Source: Auanema rhodensis | Lineage: Eukaryota > Nematoda > Chromadorea > Rhabditida > Rhabditidae | Direction of reading: 5' to 3' | Assembly: GCA_964057225.1 (NCBI GenBank) | Contig: OZ059894.1 | Span: 11,852,131 to 11,916,130, forward strand | Length of the DNA stretch: 64,000 bases | Part shown: positions 37,148 through 50,344 of the stretch, in pieces | Numbering within the stretch: position 1 is the stretch's first letter | Layout of the letters: each line of letters starts with the position of its first letter | Notes under the pieces: generated by a model | Database searches by the model: none | Seen by the model: the letters and a program-made list of their open reading frames with translations, nothing else | Told to the model about the DNA's origin: nothing | Translations under genes and position numbers: made by a program

Positions 37148-38325
37148 ACAGTAAAAAGTCCAATCAAGAGAGAAATTTTTTCAACACATAGTTGTTTTTT
37201 TTTTAAATATCATTGTTTTTCCTCATAACTCGGTTTAAACTCGTTCTAACCCGTTGAAATACGTCTAGAAAGTCTTTATAACATGCATATGTATGATAGA
37301 ACTTCATATTTATTGTAATAGAAAATTTTATTTTCAGACGTCTTGGTTAACAATGATATGTTTTACCCCCTTATAATTTTTATCATAATGTTCCTTATAC
37401 GGAACGCTCAATGAAACTTGCTTCCAGAAAAATTTCTTTCTATTTTTTCTTCATATGTACGTAGATACTATAGAGAACTATGATAGAAAACTTTAACATT
37501 CACGAAATCATCATTTCTCATTACGCTACGGAGGTTTAAAAAGCTGTGTTTTACCTTATAATAGACCGGAAAACCCTTGTGTTAAAACTGGACCGTTTTT
37601 ACACATATAAAAATGTCCCGTATTCGGGACCCTAATGTAACTTTTGATTCCCTATATTTTTTTTCATGAAATTTACAATCTACTGTAGAAAGAAGAATTA
37701 TTTTTATAAAAACTGTAAATTTTTGAAAAATGAAAACAAAACGAAAACAAAAACAACTTTTTTTTGAACATTTTCTCACACAAGGGTCCCCCCTTACCTA
37801 CTTTTTTTCTCATTACTCGTTTCAACCTCATCCGATCACTCTGCAAACATGTTTAATCGTTCTAACTTGTTGAAATACGTCTTAAAAGTCTAAACAACAT
37901 GCATATGCATAATAGAAACCACCCGAATAGGCCCCCACGCACTAAACGAGATATATACATTACCAGTATAGTAATAGAACACATATTGAAGATTAATTCG
38001 ATAAGAACAATTTATTGACGTAGAGAATGTTTGTTCCGAAAAACTACAATATTGAACTATAAAAGTAACAAAAGCGTAGAGGCAGCAAAGACATGAATAA
38101 ACATAAATGTAAATACAGAATTACCAGGTAGTACATAAGTATGACAAAAAATTATAAGAAAGCCATGAAAATAGAAGGTTTGTGAACAAATGAGAGGTAC
38201 ATCTTTGATCGTATAGTCATTTCTAAACCGTTCGTATGCTGCAGCATCGTCATAAGCGTCACTCAAGTTGAATTTCCATGTGTACTACACGATTTTCATT
38301 CTTATTGTTACATTCTTTCCCTGAG

Positions 38326-38513
38326 GGAATGGGCCGTTCCCGCCAGCAGTGCAAGAGCGGGTCGACCCGTGAGGTGGAGCTAGCAAGCCAGCATCTACCT
38401 CAAGTCTCAAAAATCGGTTAACCTTATTGTGAACCAATGGAACACATATCGAAGGTTAATTCGATAAGAACGATTACTACACTTTGATCTTAGCCAAAAG
38501 GCCGAGAAGCGAT
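38326..38513 (-). ncRNA. U2: U2 snRNA, unit 15
   Basis: Intact 188-nt copy. Confidence 0.95.
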
Positions 38514-38956
38514 ACAGCATAGCCATGAGTATCAAAGACATCAAGCAAATGTATCGTACTTGTTACGAGTGCACTCTCTCATTTGAATATAAAAGTGTGG
38601 TTTGACAATCTTGACTGTACAGGTCATAAATGGCTCATATAAACTGTGGATTTACTCAACTTTTGGACTTATTTTTTTCTTATTCGAAGCGCTGCACTTT
38701 TTTCTATTCTTTTTATTCAAATACTTGTATATAGTTTTATATGTACGGTTGCAAAGTTTCCGAATATTTTATATATTTTTATACAATAATTAGGAGAAGG
38801 TTAATACAATGAAATCTCCCAACTTTACAGTGTTTGTATTGCTTACAGTATCTAGAACAACCACTCTTGTAATATTAGAGCACATATCAATCAACAACTT
38901 TTTCTAGTTATCAAAGCTTTTTTATTTCTTCAAGATATTTCAAATAAAATATAAAA

Positions 38957-39074
38957 GCTTACGACACCCGGGATTCCCAAGCCGTCTCCGATCCAAGTAC
39001 TAACCGGGCCCAACGTTGCTTGACTTGCCAGATCGGACGGGATGGCGTACTTTCAACGTGGTATGGTCGTAAGC
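38957..39074 (-). rRNA. 5S: 5S rRNA, unit 15 first copy
   Basis: Full 118 nt. Confidence 0.97.
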
Positions 39075-39316
39075 AATGTTATATTCTTCATTATCAGTTA
39101 TATCACTCTAAATCTTGTTGTTAATAGTTAGGACCACAAAGAAAACAACAGGAACAGTAACAAATGAAATGCCCAAACTTTACAGTGTTCGAGTTATTTA
39201 CAGTATCTAAGACTACCTCTGTCGTGTTATTAGAGCAAACATTCGATTAACAACAACTTTTTTTTAGTTATCAAAGCTTTTTTATTTCTTCAAAAAATTT
39301 CAAATAAAATATAAAA

Positions 39317-39434
39317 GCTTACGACACCCGGGATTCCCAAGCCGTCTCCGATCCAAGTACTAACCGGGCCCAACGTTGCTTGACTTGCCAGATCGGACGG
39401 GATGGCGTACTTTCAACGTGGTATGGTCGTAAGC
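39317..39434 (-). rRNA. 5S: 5S rRNA, unit 15 second copy
   Basis: Full 118 nt. Confidence 0.97.
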
Positions 39435-39576
39435 AATGTCATATTCTTCATTATCAGTTATATCACTCTAAATCTTGTTGTTAATAGATACGACCACAAA
39501 GAAAACAACAGGAACAGTAACAATAACAAAAAAAATTTTTTTTTCACCTATGTGTCTAAAGGTTAGCCATGTATCC

Positions 39577-39624
<48 letters not shown>

Positions 39625-40802
39625 ACAGTAAAAAGTCCAATCAAGAGAGAAATTTTTTCAACACATAGTTGTTTTTTTTTTAAATATCATTGTTTTTCCT
39701 CATAACTCGGTTTAAACTCGTTCTAACCCGTTGAAATACGTCTAGAAAGTCTTTATAACATGCATATGTATGATAGAACTTCATATTTATTGTAATAGAA
39801 AATTTTATTTTCAGACGTCTTGGTTAACAATGATATGTTTTACCCCCTTATAATTTTTATCATAATGTTCCTTATACGGAACGCTCAATGAAACTTGCTT
39901 CCAGAAAAATTTCTTTCTATTTTTTCTTCATATGTACGTAGATACTATAGAGAACTATGATAGAAAACTTTAACATTCACGAAATCATCATTTCTCATTA
40001 CGCTACGGAGGTTTAAAAAGCTGTGTTTTACCTTATAATAGACCGGAAAACCCTTGTGTTAAAACTGGACCGTTTTTACACATATAAAAATGTCCCGTAT
40101 TCGGGACCCTAATGTAACTTTTGATTCCCTATATTTTTTTTCATGAAATTTACAATCTACTGTAGAAAGAAGAATTATTTTTATAAAAACTGTAAATTTT
40201 TGAAAAATGAAAACAAAACGAAAACAAAAACAACTTTTTTTTGAACATTTTCTCACACAAGGGTCCCCCCTTACCTACTTTTTTTCTCATTACTCGTTTC
40301 AACCTCATCCGATCACTCTGCAAACATGTTTAATCGTTCTAACTTGTTGAAATACGTCTTAAAAGTCTAAACAACATGCATATGCATAATAGAAACCACC
40401 CGAATAGGCCCCCACGCACTAAACGAGATATATACATTACCAGTATAGTAATAGAACACATATTGAAGATTAATTCGATAAGAACAATTTATTGACGTAG
40501 AGAATGTTTGTTCCGAAAAACTACAATATTAAACTATAAAAGTAACAAAAGCGTAGAGGCAGCAAAGACATGAATAAACATAAATGTAAATACAGAATTA
40601 CCAGGTAGTACATAAGTATGACAAAAAATTATAAGAAAGCCATGAAAATAGAAGGTTTGTGAACAAATGAGAGGTACATCTTTGATCGTATAGTCATTTC
40701 TAAACCGTTCGTATGCTGCAGCATCGTCATAAGCGTCACTCAAGTTGAATTTCCATGTGTACTACACGATTTTCATTCTTATTGTTACATTCTTTCCCTG
40801 AG

Positions 40803-40953
40803 GGAATGGGCCGTTCCCGCCAGCAGTGCAAGAGCGGGTCGACCCGTGAGGTGGAACTAGCAAGCCAGCATCTACCTCAAGTCTCAAAAATCGGTTAACC
40901 TTATTGTGAACCAATGGAACACATATCGAAGGTTAATTCGATAAGAACGATTA
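40803..40953 (-). pseudogene. U2 snRNA 3' fragment, unit 16
   Basis: U2 nt 38-188 with the stem III variant shared with unit 4 (plus-strand A at 40856). Confidence 0.93.
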
Positions 40954-41349
40954 ATGGTTTATTGAATAACTAATGTTATGAAACAATAAATAACCAATAA
41001 AAAAGAGCCCAGAATCGGGGAGACGGTATTACCAGTACAACTTAAAACAGCAAGTGATTAAAAAGTACAAAATAAAACACATTACCAACAGAGGCTAAAA
41101 CGACTCAAGAGTCGGGGGAGTGGGTTAAAAAAAGTAATGAATAACAAAAAAAATGAATAATAAAGCAGACCAGTGAAAAGTAAATATCAAGTGCCGCTAT
41201 GATCAAACAATTTGAGTGCCTACGGCAATGGTGTTAAAAATAAACAACAAAATACATGTACCAATGAAGGTCAGAAAGAGAGAAAGAAAAAAGACAAAAA
41301 TAAGTAATACAAAAAGTAAAAAATATATTACAATCAAATCACAAACAAG

Positions 41350-42150
41350 TCAATGGATAATTTCTTCTTCATACTGCCTTACACCAGAAACATGTTCCAC
41401 GTAGATATTCCTGGCCCACTTGATGGTATCGGCGACGACGAGCTTCTCCATTAGCCGGTTGTAGTGGCTGCTGATCTTGAGTGATCGGAGGGCTTGTACG
41501 TTGAGCGGGTCCATAGTTCCAAGCATTCCTACGACATACGCTTCTACACTAGTCTTATAACCAAGACATTGGTATTGGCTGGCTATGTCAGCATATTTCC
41601 TCTCCTTTATCATACGCGCGGCTATCATGGCTTGTCGGCGGTTTTCATAGCTCACTGTAACATCAACGATACTACAGTGTTTTGCGTCATGATCGACCAC
41701 TACTATGTCAGGTCGGAGTGTACTATTAATGCCAGGAAGAGGCTGGTTAGTGTAAACTTCTCCGTTTTTAGGCTCTGGCAGGGCTTTGATAAGACGGTCC
41801 ACGATGTTGTTGTGGCGGAGTTGGATTGCTCTCGTGTGAAAGTGGCAGTGTCCAAGAACATGTGCAGCAGTTTCGTTGGGGTAACTACACCTGCGGCACT
41901 GTTTGTTTCCTTCTCCGTGTCTTCTACAGCCATTGAGCTGGAGAGTATTAAGTCGAGCCTTGTGGATGAATCGCCAATCAGCAAACCGTATGAAATCTCC
42001 CTTCGCCATAAAGTGATTGGACGCTTTGTTGAGCATTGTGACATCAAAGACTTTCCCTTGATCCGGTTTTTGAAGAAGGATCCGAAGGTCTTTCAGCCAT
42101 AATGCACGTCGCAGGCTTCTGTGGCATAGTGAAGGTGTTAACAGTTGGTT
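41350..42150 (-). pseudogene. Utopia-like ORF, C-terminal fragment (CCHC + endonuclease)
   Basis: Same open fragment as at 8916-9716, ending EEEIIH. Confidence 0.88.
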
Positions 42151-42152
42151 CA

Positions 42153-42454
42153 GCACTATCCTCCAAACGCCAGTGCTGAACCAATCTACCTGCCAACCAA
42201 CTACGGCGGACTTGGTCTCTCTCGACTCCAACACCTGTCAGACGTCTGTGAAGTCACTCATGCCTACCAACTTTTGAAGTCATCTGATCTTGTAGTAGCT
42301 GATATTGCGCATCAAGACTCAATAAAAGTAGCATCAAAAAGGATTAAACGTCAAGCCAGTAACGATGAGACAGCTGCATATTACAACGGTTCCGTTGATG
42401 GCATTTTCGACACCGAAACATCTGATGTTTCCTCCATCTGGACTAGAGTAAGAG
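42153..42454 (+). pseudogene. Utopia-like ORF, inverted internal fragment
   Basis: Counterpart of 9719-10020, covering about residues 701-801 of the full protein. Confidence 0.88.
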
Positions 42455-42488
42455 TATTTCTTCAAGATATTTCAAATAAAATATAAAA

Positions 42489-42606
42489 GCTTACGACACC
42501 CGGGATTCCCAAGCCGTCTCCGATCCAAGTACTAACCGGGCCCAACGTTGCTTGACTTGCCAGATCGGACGGGATGGCGTACTTTCAACGTGGTATGGTC
42601 GTAAGC
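42489..42606 (-). rRNA. 5S: 5S rRNA, unit 16 first copy
   Basis: Full 118 nt. Confidence 0.97.
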
Positions 42607-42848
42607 AATGTTATATTCTTCATTATCAGTTATATCACTCTAAATCTTGTTGTTAATAGTTAGGACCACAAAGAAAACAACAGGAACAGTAACAAATGAA
42701 ATGCCCAAACTTTACAGTGTTCGAGTTATTTACAGTATCTAAGACTACCTCTGTCGTGTTATTAGAGCAAACATTCGATTAACAACAACTTTTTTTTAGT
42801 TATCAAAGCTTTTTTATTTCTTCAAAAAATTTCAAATAAAATATAAAA

Positions 42849-42966
42849 GCTTACGACACCCGGGATTCCCAAGCCGTCTCCGATCCAAGTACTAACCGGG
42901 CCCAACGTTGCTTGACTTGCCAGATCGGACGGGATGGCGTACTTTCAACGTGGTATGGTCGTAAGC
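42849..42966 (-). rRNA. 5S: 5S rRNA, unit 16 second copy
   Basis: Full 118 nt. Confidence 0.97.
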
Positions 42967-43108
42967 AATGTCATATTCTTCATTATCAGTTATATCACTC
43001 TAAATCTTGTTGTTAATAGATACGACCACAAAGAAAACAACAGGAACAGTAACAATAACAAAAAAAATTTTTTTTTCACCTATGTGTCTAAAGGTTAGCC
43101 ATGTATCC

Positions 43109-43158
<50 letters not shown>

Positions 43159-43286
43159 ACAGTAAAAAGTCCAATCAAGAGAGAAATTTTTTCAACACAT
43201 AGTTGTTTTTTTTTAAATATCATTGTTTTTCCTCATAACTCGGTTTAAACTCGTTCTAACCCGTTGAAATACGTCTAGAAAGTCTT

Positions 43287-43828
43287 TATAACATGCATAT
43301 GTATGATAGAACTTCATATTTATTGTAATAGAAAATTTTATTTTCAGACGTCTTGGTTAACAATGATATGTTTTACCCCCTTATAATTTTTATCATAATG
43401 TTCCTTATACGGAACGCTCAATGAAACTTGCTTCCAGAAAAATTTCTTTCTATTTTTTCTTCATATGTACGTAGATACTATAGAGAACTATGATAGAAAA
43501 CTTTAACATTCACGAAATCATCATTTCTCATTACGCTACGGAGGTTTAAAAAGCTGTGTTTTACCTTATACCTCCGTAGCGTAATGAGAAATGATGATTT
43601 CGTGAATGTTAAAGTTTTCTATCATAGTTCTCTATAGTATCTACGTACATATGAAGAAAAAATAGAAAGAAATTTTTCTGGAAGCAAGTTTCATTGAGCG
43701 TTCCGTATAAGGAACATTATGATAAAAATTATAAGGGGGTAAAACATATCATTGTTAACCAAGACGTCTGAAAATAAAATTTTCTATTACAATAAATATG
43801 AAGTTCTATCATACATATGCATGTTATA
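43287..43828. repeat. Inverted repeat, 258-bp arms, 26-bp spacer
   Basis: The left arm (43287-43544) is normal spacer straddling the unit 16/17 boundary. The right arm (43571-43828) is its reverse complement, with no mismatch that I found. The spacer TTTAAAAAGC...CCTTATA (43545-43570) is normal continuation of the left arm. The layout fits a replication template switch onto the opposite strand followed by return at a site sharing AGAGCAC. Confidence 0.93.
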
Positions 43829-43907
43829 GAGCACATATCAATCAACAACTTTTTCTAGTTATCAAAGCTTTTTTATTTCTTCAAGATATTTCAAATAAAA
43901 TATAAAA

Positions 43908-44025
43908 GCTTACGACACCCGGGATTCCCAAGCCGTCTCCGATCCAAGTACTAACCGGGCCCAACGTTGCTTGACTTGCCAGATCGGACGGGATGGCGTA
44001 CTTTCAACGTGGTATGGTCGTAAGC
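43908..44025 (-). rRNA. 5S: 5S rRNA, unit 17 first copy
   Basis: Full 118 nt. Confidence 0.97.
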
Positions 44026-44267
44026 AATGTTATATTCTTCATTATCAGTTATATCACTCTAAATCTTGTTGTTAATAGTTAGGACCACAAAGAAAACAAC
44101 AGGAACAGTAACAAATGAAATGCCCAAACTTTACAGTGTTCGAGTTATTTACAGTATCTAAGACTACCTCTGTCGTGTTATTAGAGCAAACATTCGATTA
44201 ACAACAACTTTTTTTTAGTTATCAAAGCTTTTTTATTTCTTCAAAAAATTTCAAATAAAATATAAAA

Positions 44268-44385
44268 GCTTACGACACCCGGGATTCCCAAGCCGTCTCC
44301 GATCCAAGTACTAACCGGGCCCAACGTTGCTTGACTTGCCAGATCGGACGGGATGGCGTACTTTCAACGTGGTATGGTCGTAAGC
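44268..44385 (-). rRNA. 5S: 5S rRNA, unit 17 second copy
   Basis: Full 118 nt. Confidence 0.97.
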
Positions 44386-44527
44386 AATGTCATATTCTTC
44401 ATTATCAGTTATATCACTCTAAATCTTGTTGTTAATAGATACGACCACAAAGAAAACAACAGGAACAGTAACAATAACAAAAAAAATTTTTTTTTCACCT
44501 ATGTGTCTAAAGGTTAGCCATGTATCC

Positions 44528-44577
<50 letters not shown>

Positions 44578-45754
44578 ACAGTAAAAAGTCCAATCAAGAG
44601 AGAAATTTTTTCAACACATAGTTGTTTTTTTTTAAATATCATTGTTTTTCCTCATAACTCGGTTTAAACTCGTTCTAACCCGTTGAAATACGTCTAGAAA
44701 GTCTTTATAACATGCATATGTATGATAGAACTTCATATTTATTGTAATAGAAAATTTTATTTTCAGACGTCTTGGTTAACAATGATATGTTTTACCCCCT
44801 TATAATTTTTATCATAATGTTCCTTATACGGAACGCTCAATGAAACTTGCTTCCAGAAAAATTTCTTTCTATTTTTTCTTCATATGTACGTAGATACTAT
44901 AGAGAACTATGATAGAAAACTTTAACATTCACGAAATCATCATTTCTCATTACGCTACGGAGGTTTAAAAAGCTGTGTTTTACCTTATAATAGACCGGAA
45001 AACCCTTGTGTTAAAACTGGACCGTTTTTACACATATAAAAATGTCCCGTATTCGGGACCCTAATGTAACTTTTGATTCCCTATATTTTTTTTCATGAAA
45101 TTTACAATCTACTGTAGAAAGAAGAATTATTTTTATAAAAACTGTAAATTTTTGAAAAATGAAAACAAAACGAAAACAAAAACAACTTTTTTTTGAACAT
45201 TTTCTCACACAAGGGTCCCCCCTTACCTACTTTTTTTCTCATTACTCGTTTCAACCTCATCCGATCACTCTGCAAACATGTTTAATCGTTCTAACTTGTT
45301 GAAATACGTCTTAAAAGTCTAAACAACATGCATATGCATAATAGAAACCACCCGAATAGGCTCCCACGCACTAAACGAGATATATACATTACCAGTATAG
45401 TAATAGAACACATATTGAAGATTAATTCGATAAAAACAATTTATTGACGTAGAGAATGTTTGTTCCGAAAAACTACAATATTAAACTATAAAAGTAACAA
45501 AAGCGTAGAGGCAGCAAAGACATGAATAAACATAAATGTAAATACAGAATTACCAGGTAGTACATAAGTATGACAAAAAATTATAAGAAAGCCATGAAAA
45601 TAGAAGGTTTGTGAACAAATGAGAGGTACATCTTTGATCGTATAGTCATTTCTAAACCGTTCGTATGCTGCAGCATCGTCATAAGCGTCACTCAAGTTGA
45701 ATTTCCATGTGTACTACACGATTTTCATTCTTATTGTTACATTCTTTCCCTGAG

Positions 45755-45904
45755 GGAATGGGCCGTTCCCGCCAGCAGTGCAAGAGCGGGTCGACCCGTG
45801 AGGTGGAGCTAGCAAGCCAGCATCTACCTCAAGTCTCAAAAATCGGTTAACCTTATTGTGAACCAATGGAACACATATCGAAGGTTAATTCGATAAGAAC
45901 GATT
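45755..45904 (-). pseudogene. U2 snRNA 3' fragment, unit 18
   Basis: U2 nt 39-188, cut by the short element. Confidence 0.93.
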
Positions 45905-46692
45905 TATTGAAGTAGATAATGTTTGTCCCGGAGGACTACAATATTAAAATAATTACTGAAGCCCGAAGGCAGCGAGAAATAGTAAGGATACTACCTGCAC
46001 TGAGTGCGTCGTATCATAAAAAAAGAGATAGCTAATGGGCAAGTTGAAGAGCTTGAAATTAACAATGACGTCACTAGAAGTAAAGTTTTCTATCTGCAGC
46101 TGCGGGTAAAGAGGGTCAGCGTAAGCAGAATTCAATTCTACCAACAATTAGTGGGAACATTGAGAGAACAGATGAAGGAGGAAATTGTAACTTCAAGTAA
46201 AATAGATTATATCTTCAGCTGCGGGTAAAGAGAGTCAGCTTTGTACAGATTACTAGTTTACATAAGAAGTGGTAACATTTCAAAAAAGGAGCACAACATA
46301 AAAAACGAGACTACGGACTATGAGGTAAATGTTATCATTGTCTGGATCGATGATTCGGCATTTGATTGCAGCTGCGGATTGAGTGGATCAGCTTGCATGG
46401 CGTCCGCATTCGACATCAGGGAAAATGATGAGTTTCTTGAGGTCCGGCTCGGCGGGCTGTTATGTCCTATTCCCTGTTGATGGTGTTGTTGTCCTTGAGC
46501 TTGTTCTTCTTCCCAGAAAAAAAAAAACTGTGAAGCTGAAGAGTCCTATTAAACGTCTTTAAACGCAAGATTAATAAGAAGCTACTACAGCTAACACAGG
46601 ACCGCCTCAAGGCCTGGTAGATCAACCAGTGTTGCTTCAATCACCAAGTATTGCGGCCTGGGCCCTTGGATCAATTCACAACACCAGTATAG
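45905..46692 (-). mobile_element. Short U2-targeted non-autonomous element, copy 3
   Basis: 788 bp with the 41-bp duplication (45864-45904 and 46693-46733). Triple motif at 46097, 46216 and 46369. Confidence 0.85.
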
Positions 46693-46771
46693 CAATGGAA
46701 CACATATCGAAGGTTAATTCGATAAGAACGATTACTACACTTTGATCTTAGCCAAAAGGCCGAGAAGCGAT
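46693..46771 (-). pseudogene. U2 snRNA 5' fragment, unit 18
   Basis: U2 nt 1-79 with promoter block. Confidence 0.93.
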
Positions 46772-47214
46772 ACAGCATAGCCATGAGTATCAAAGACATC
46801 AAGCAAATGTATCGTACTTGTTACGAGTGCACTCTCTCATTTGAATATAAAAGTGTGGTTTGACAATCTTGACTGTACAGGTCATAAATGGCTCATATAA
46901 ACTGTGGATTTACTCAACTTTTGGACTTATTTTTTTCTTATTCGAAGCGCTGCACTTTTTTCTATTCTTTTTATTCAAATACTTGTATATAGTTTTATAT
47001 GTACGGTTGCAAAGTTTCCGAATATTTTATATATTTTTATACAATAATTAGGAGAAGGTTAATACAATGAAATCTCCCAACTTTACAGTGTTTGTATTGC
47101 TTACAGTATCTAGAACAACCACTCTTGTAATATTAGAGCACATATCAATCAACAACTTTTTCTAGTTATCAAAGCTTTTTTATTTCTTCAAGATATTTCA
47201 AATAAAATATAAAA

Positions 47215-47332
47215 GCTTACGACACCCGGGATTCCCAAGCCGTCTCCGATCCAAGTACTAACCGGGCCCAACGTTGCTTGACTTGCCAGATCGGACGGGA
47301 TGGCGTACTTTCAACGTGGTATGGTCGTAAGC
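47215..47332 (-). rRNA. 5S: 5S rRNA, unit 18 first copy
   Basis: Full 118 nt. Confidence 0.97.
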
Positions 47333-47574
47333 AATGTTATATTCTTCATTATCAGTTATATCACTCTAAATCTTGTTGTTAATAGTTAGGACCACAAAGA
47401 AAACAACAGGAACAGTAACAAATGAAATGCCCAAACTTTACAGTGTTCGAGTTATTTACAGTATCTAAGACTACCTCTGTCGTGTTATTAGAGCAAACAT
47501 TCGATTAACAACAACTTTTTTTTAGTTATCAAAGCTTTTTTATTTCTTCAAAAAATTTCAAATAAAATATAAAA

Positions 47575-47692
47575 GCTTACGACACCCGGGATTCCCAAGC
47601 CGTCTCCGATCCAAGTACTAACCGGGCCCAACGTTGCTTGACTTGCCAGATCGGACGGGATGGCGTACTTTCAACGTGGTATGGTCGTAAGC
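47575..47692 (-). rRNA. 5S: 5S rRNA, unit 18 second copy
   Basis: Full 118 nt. Confidence 0.97.
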
Positions 47693-47834
47693 AATGTCAT
47701 ATTCTTCATTATCAGTTATATCACTCTAAATCTTGTTGTTAATAGATACGACCACAAAGAAAACAACAGGAACAGTAACAATAACAAAAAAAATTTTTTT
47801 TTCACCTATGTGTCTAAAGGTTAGCCATGTATCC

Positions 47835-47884
<50 letters not shown>

Positions 47885-49061
47885 ACAGTAAAAAGTCCAA
47901 TCAAGAGAGAAATTTTTTCAACACATAGTTGTTTTTTTTTAAATATCATTGTTTTTCCTCATAACTCGGTTTAAACTCGTTCTAACCCGTTGAAATACGT
48001 CTAGAAAGTCTTTATAACATGCATATGTATGATAGAACTTCATATTTATTGTAATAGAAAATTTTATTTTCAGACGTCTTGGTTAACAATGATATGTTTT
48101 ACCCCCTTATAATTTTTATCATAATGTTCCTTATACGGAACGCTCAATGAAACTTGCTTCCAGAAAAATTTCTTTCTATTTTTTCTTCATATGTACGTAG
48201 ATACTATAGAGAACTATGATAGAAAACTTTAACATTCACGAAATCATCATTTCTCATTACGCTACGGAGGTTTAAAAAGCTGTGTTTTACCTTATAATAG
48301 ACCGGAAAACCCTTGTGTTAAAACTGGACCGTTTTTACACATATAAAAATGTCCCGTATTCGGGACCCTAATGTAACTTTTGATTCCCTATATTTTTTTT
48401 CATGAAATTTACAATCTACTGTAGAAAGAAGAATTATTTTTATAAAAACTGTAAATTTTTGAAAAATGAAAACAAAACGAAAACAAAAACAACTTTTTTT
48501 TGAACATTTTCTCACACAAGGGTCCCCCCTTACCTACTTTTTTTCTCATTACTCGTTTCAACCTCATCCGATCACTCTGCAAACATGTTTAATCGTTCTA
48601 ACTTGTTGAAATACGTCTTAAAAGTCTAAACAACATGCATATGCATAATAGAAACCACCCGAATAGGCCCCCACGCACTAAACGAGATATATACATTACC
48701 AGTATAGTAATAGAACACATATTGAAGATTAATTCGATAAGAACAATTTATTGACGTAGAGAATGTTTGTTCCGAAAAACTACAATATTAAACTATAAAA
48801 GTAACAAAAGCGTAGAGGCAGCAAAGACATGAATAAACATAAATGTAAATACAGAATTACCAGGTAGTACATAAGTATGACAAAAAATTATAAGAAAGCC
48901 ATGAAAATAGAAGGTTTGTGAACAAATGAGAGGTACATCTTTGATCGTATAGTCATTTCTAAACCGTTCGTATGCTGCAGCATCGTCATAAGCGTCACTC
49001 AAGTTGAATTTCCATGTGTACTACACGATTTTCATTCTTATTGTTACATTCTTTCCCTGAG

Positions 49062-49249
49062 GGAATGGGCCGTTCCCGCCAGCAGTGCAAGAGCGGGTCG
49101 ACCCGTGAGGTGGAGCTAGCAAGCCAGCATCTACCTCAAGTCTCAAAAATCGGTTAACCTTATTGTGAACCAATGGAACACATATCGAAGGTTAATTCGA
49201 TAAGAACGATTACTACACTTTGATCTTAGCCAAAAGGCCGAGAAGCGAT
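49062..49249 (-). ncRNA. U2: U2 snRNA, unit 19
   Basis: Intact 188-nt copy. Confidence 0.95.
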
Positions 49250-49692
49250 ACAGCATAGCCATGAGTATCAAAGACATCAAGCAAATGTATCGTACTTGTT
49301 ACGAGTGCACTCTCTCATTTGAATATAAAAGTGTGGTTTGACAATCTTGACTGTACAGGTCATAAATGGCTCATATAAACTGTGGATTTACTCAACTTTT
49401 GGACTTATTTTTTTCTTATTCGAAGCGCTGCACTTTTTTCTATTCTTTTTATTCAAATACTTGTATATAGTTTTATATGTACGGTTGCAAAGTTTCCGAA
49501 TATTTTATATATTTTTATACAATAATTAGGAGAAGGTTAATACAATGAAATCTCCCAACTTTACAGTGTTTGTATTGCTTACAGTATCTAGAACAACCAC
49601 TCTTGTAATATTAGAGCACATATCAATCAACAACTTTTTCTAGTTATCAAAGCTTTTTTATTTCTTCAAGATATTTCAAATAAAATATAAAA

Positions 49693-49800
49693 GCTTACGA
49701 CACCCGGGATTCTCCGATCCAAGTACTAACCGGGCCCAACGTTGCTTGACTTGCCAGATCGGACGGGATGGCGTACTTTCAACGTGGTATGGTCGTAAGC
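49693..49800 (-). pseudogene. 5S rRNA pseudogene, 10-bp deletion, unit 19
   Basis: 108 nt, missing about nt 90-99 exactly as in unit 12. Confidence 0.9.
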
Positions 49801-50042
49801 AATGTTATATTCTTCATTATCAGTTATATCACTCTAAATCTTGTTGTTAATAGTTAGGACCACAAAGAAAACAACAGGAACAGTAACAAATGAAATGCCC
49901 AAACTTTACAGTGTTCGAGTTATTTACAGTATCTAAGACTACCTCTGTCGTGTTATTAGAGCAAACATTCGATTAACAACAACTTTTTTTTAGTTATCAA
50001 AGCTTTTTTATTTCTTCAAAAAATTTCAAATAAAATATAAAA

Positions 50043-50160
50043 GCTTACGACACCCGGGATTCCCAAGCCGTCTCCGATCCAAGTACTAACCGGGCCCAAC
50101 GTTGCTTGACTTGCCAGATCGGACGGGATGGCGTACTTTCAACGTGGTATGGTCGTAAGC
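50043..50160 (-). rRNA. 5S: 5S rRNA, unit 19 second copy
   Basis: Full 118 nt. Confidence 0.97.
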
Positions 50161-50302
50161 AATGTCATATTCTTCATTATCAGTTATATCACTCTAAATC
50201 TTGTTGTTAATAGATACGACCACAAAGAAAACAACAGGAACAGTAACAATAACAAAAAAAATTTTTTTTTCACCTATGTGTCTAAAGGTTAGCCATGTAT
50301 CC

Positions 50303-50344
<42 letters not shown>

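Larger units (their letters stand above)
34064..37368. repeat. Array unit 14 (3305 bp, short-element insertion)
   Basis: Lacks the private variants of units 5 and 18, but has the same insertion. The TA tract (37103-37145, 43 bp) is preceded by GTT instead of GTTT. Confidence 0.95.
37369..39845. repeat. Array unit 15 (plain, 2477 bp)
   Basis: Private variant CAATATTGAACTA (about 38047). TA tract 39580-39622 (43 bp). Confidence 0.96.
40954..42454 (-). mobile_element. 5'-truncated, 5'-inverted Utopia-like retrotransposon, second copy
   Basis: Same junctions, inversion point and target deletion as 8520-10020, and I saw no base difference. It is a duplicate of that locus rather than an independent insertion. 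Confidence 0.9.
39846..43378. repeat. Array unit 16 (3533 bp, truncated Utopia insertion)
   Basis: Same length and same rearranged insertion as unit 4, displaced by 32,434 bp. TA tract 43112-43156 (45 bp). Confidence 0.95.
43379..44797. repeat. Array unit 17 (1419 bp, rearranged, no U2)
   Basis: Begins as normal spacer, folds back at 43570/43571 and rejoins the array at AGAGCACATATC just before the first 5S gene. U2, its promoter, the relic block and the hairpin are missing; both 5S genes remain. TA tract 44531-44575 (45 bp). Confidence 0.93.
44798..48104. repeat. Array unit 18 (3307 bp, short-element insertion)
   Basis: Shares with unit 5 the variants GGCTCCCACGC (about 45360) and ATAAAAACAATT (about 45431). 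TA tract 47838-47882 (45 bp). Confidence 0.95.
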
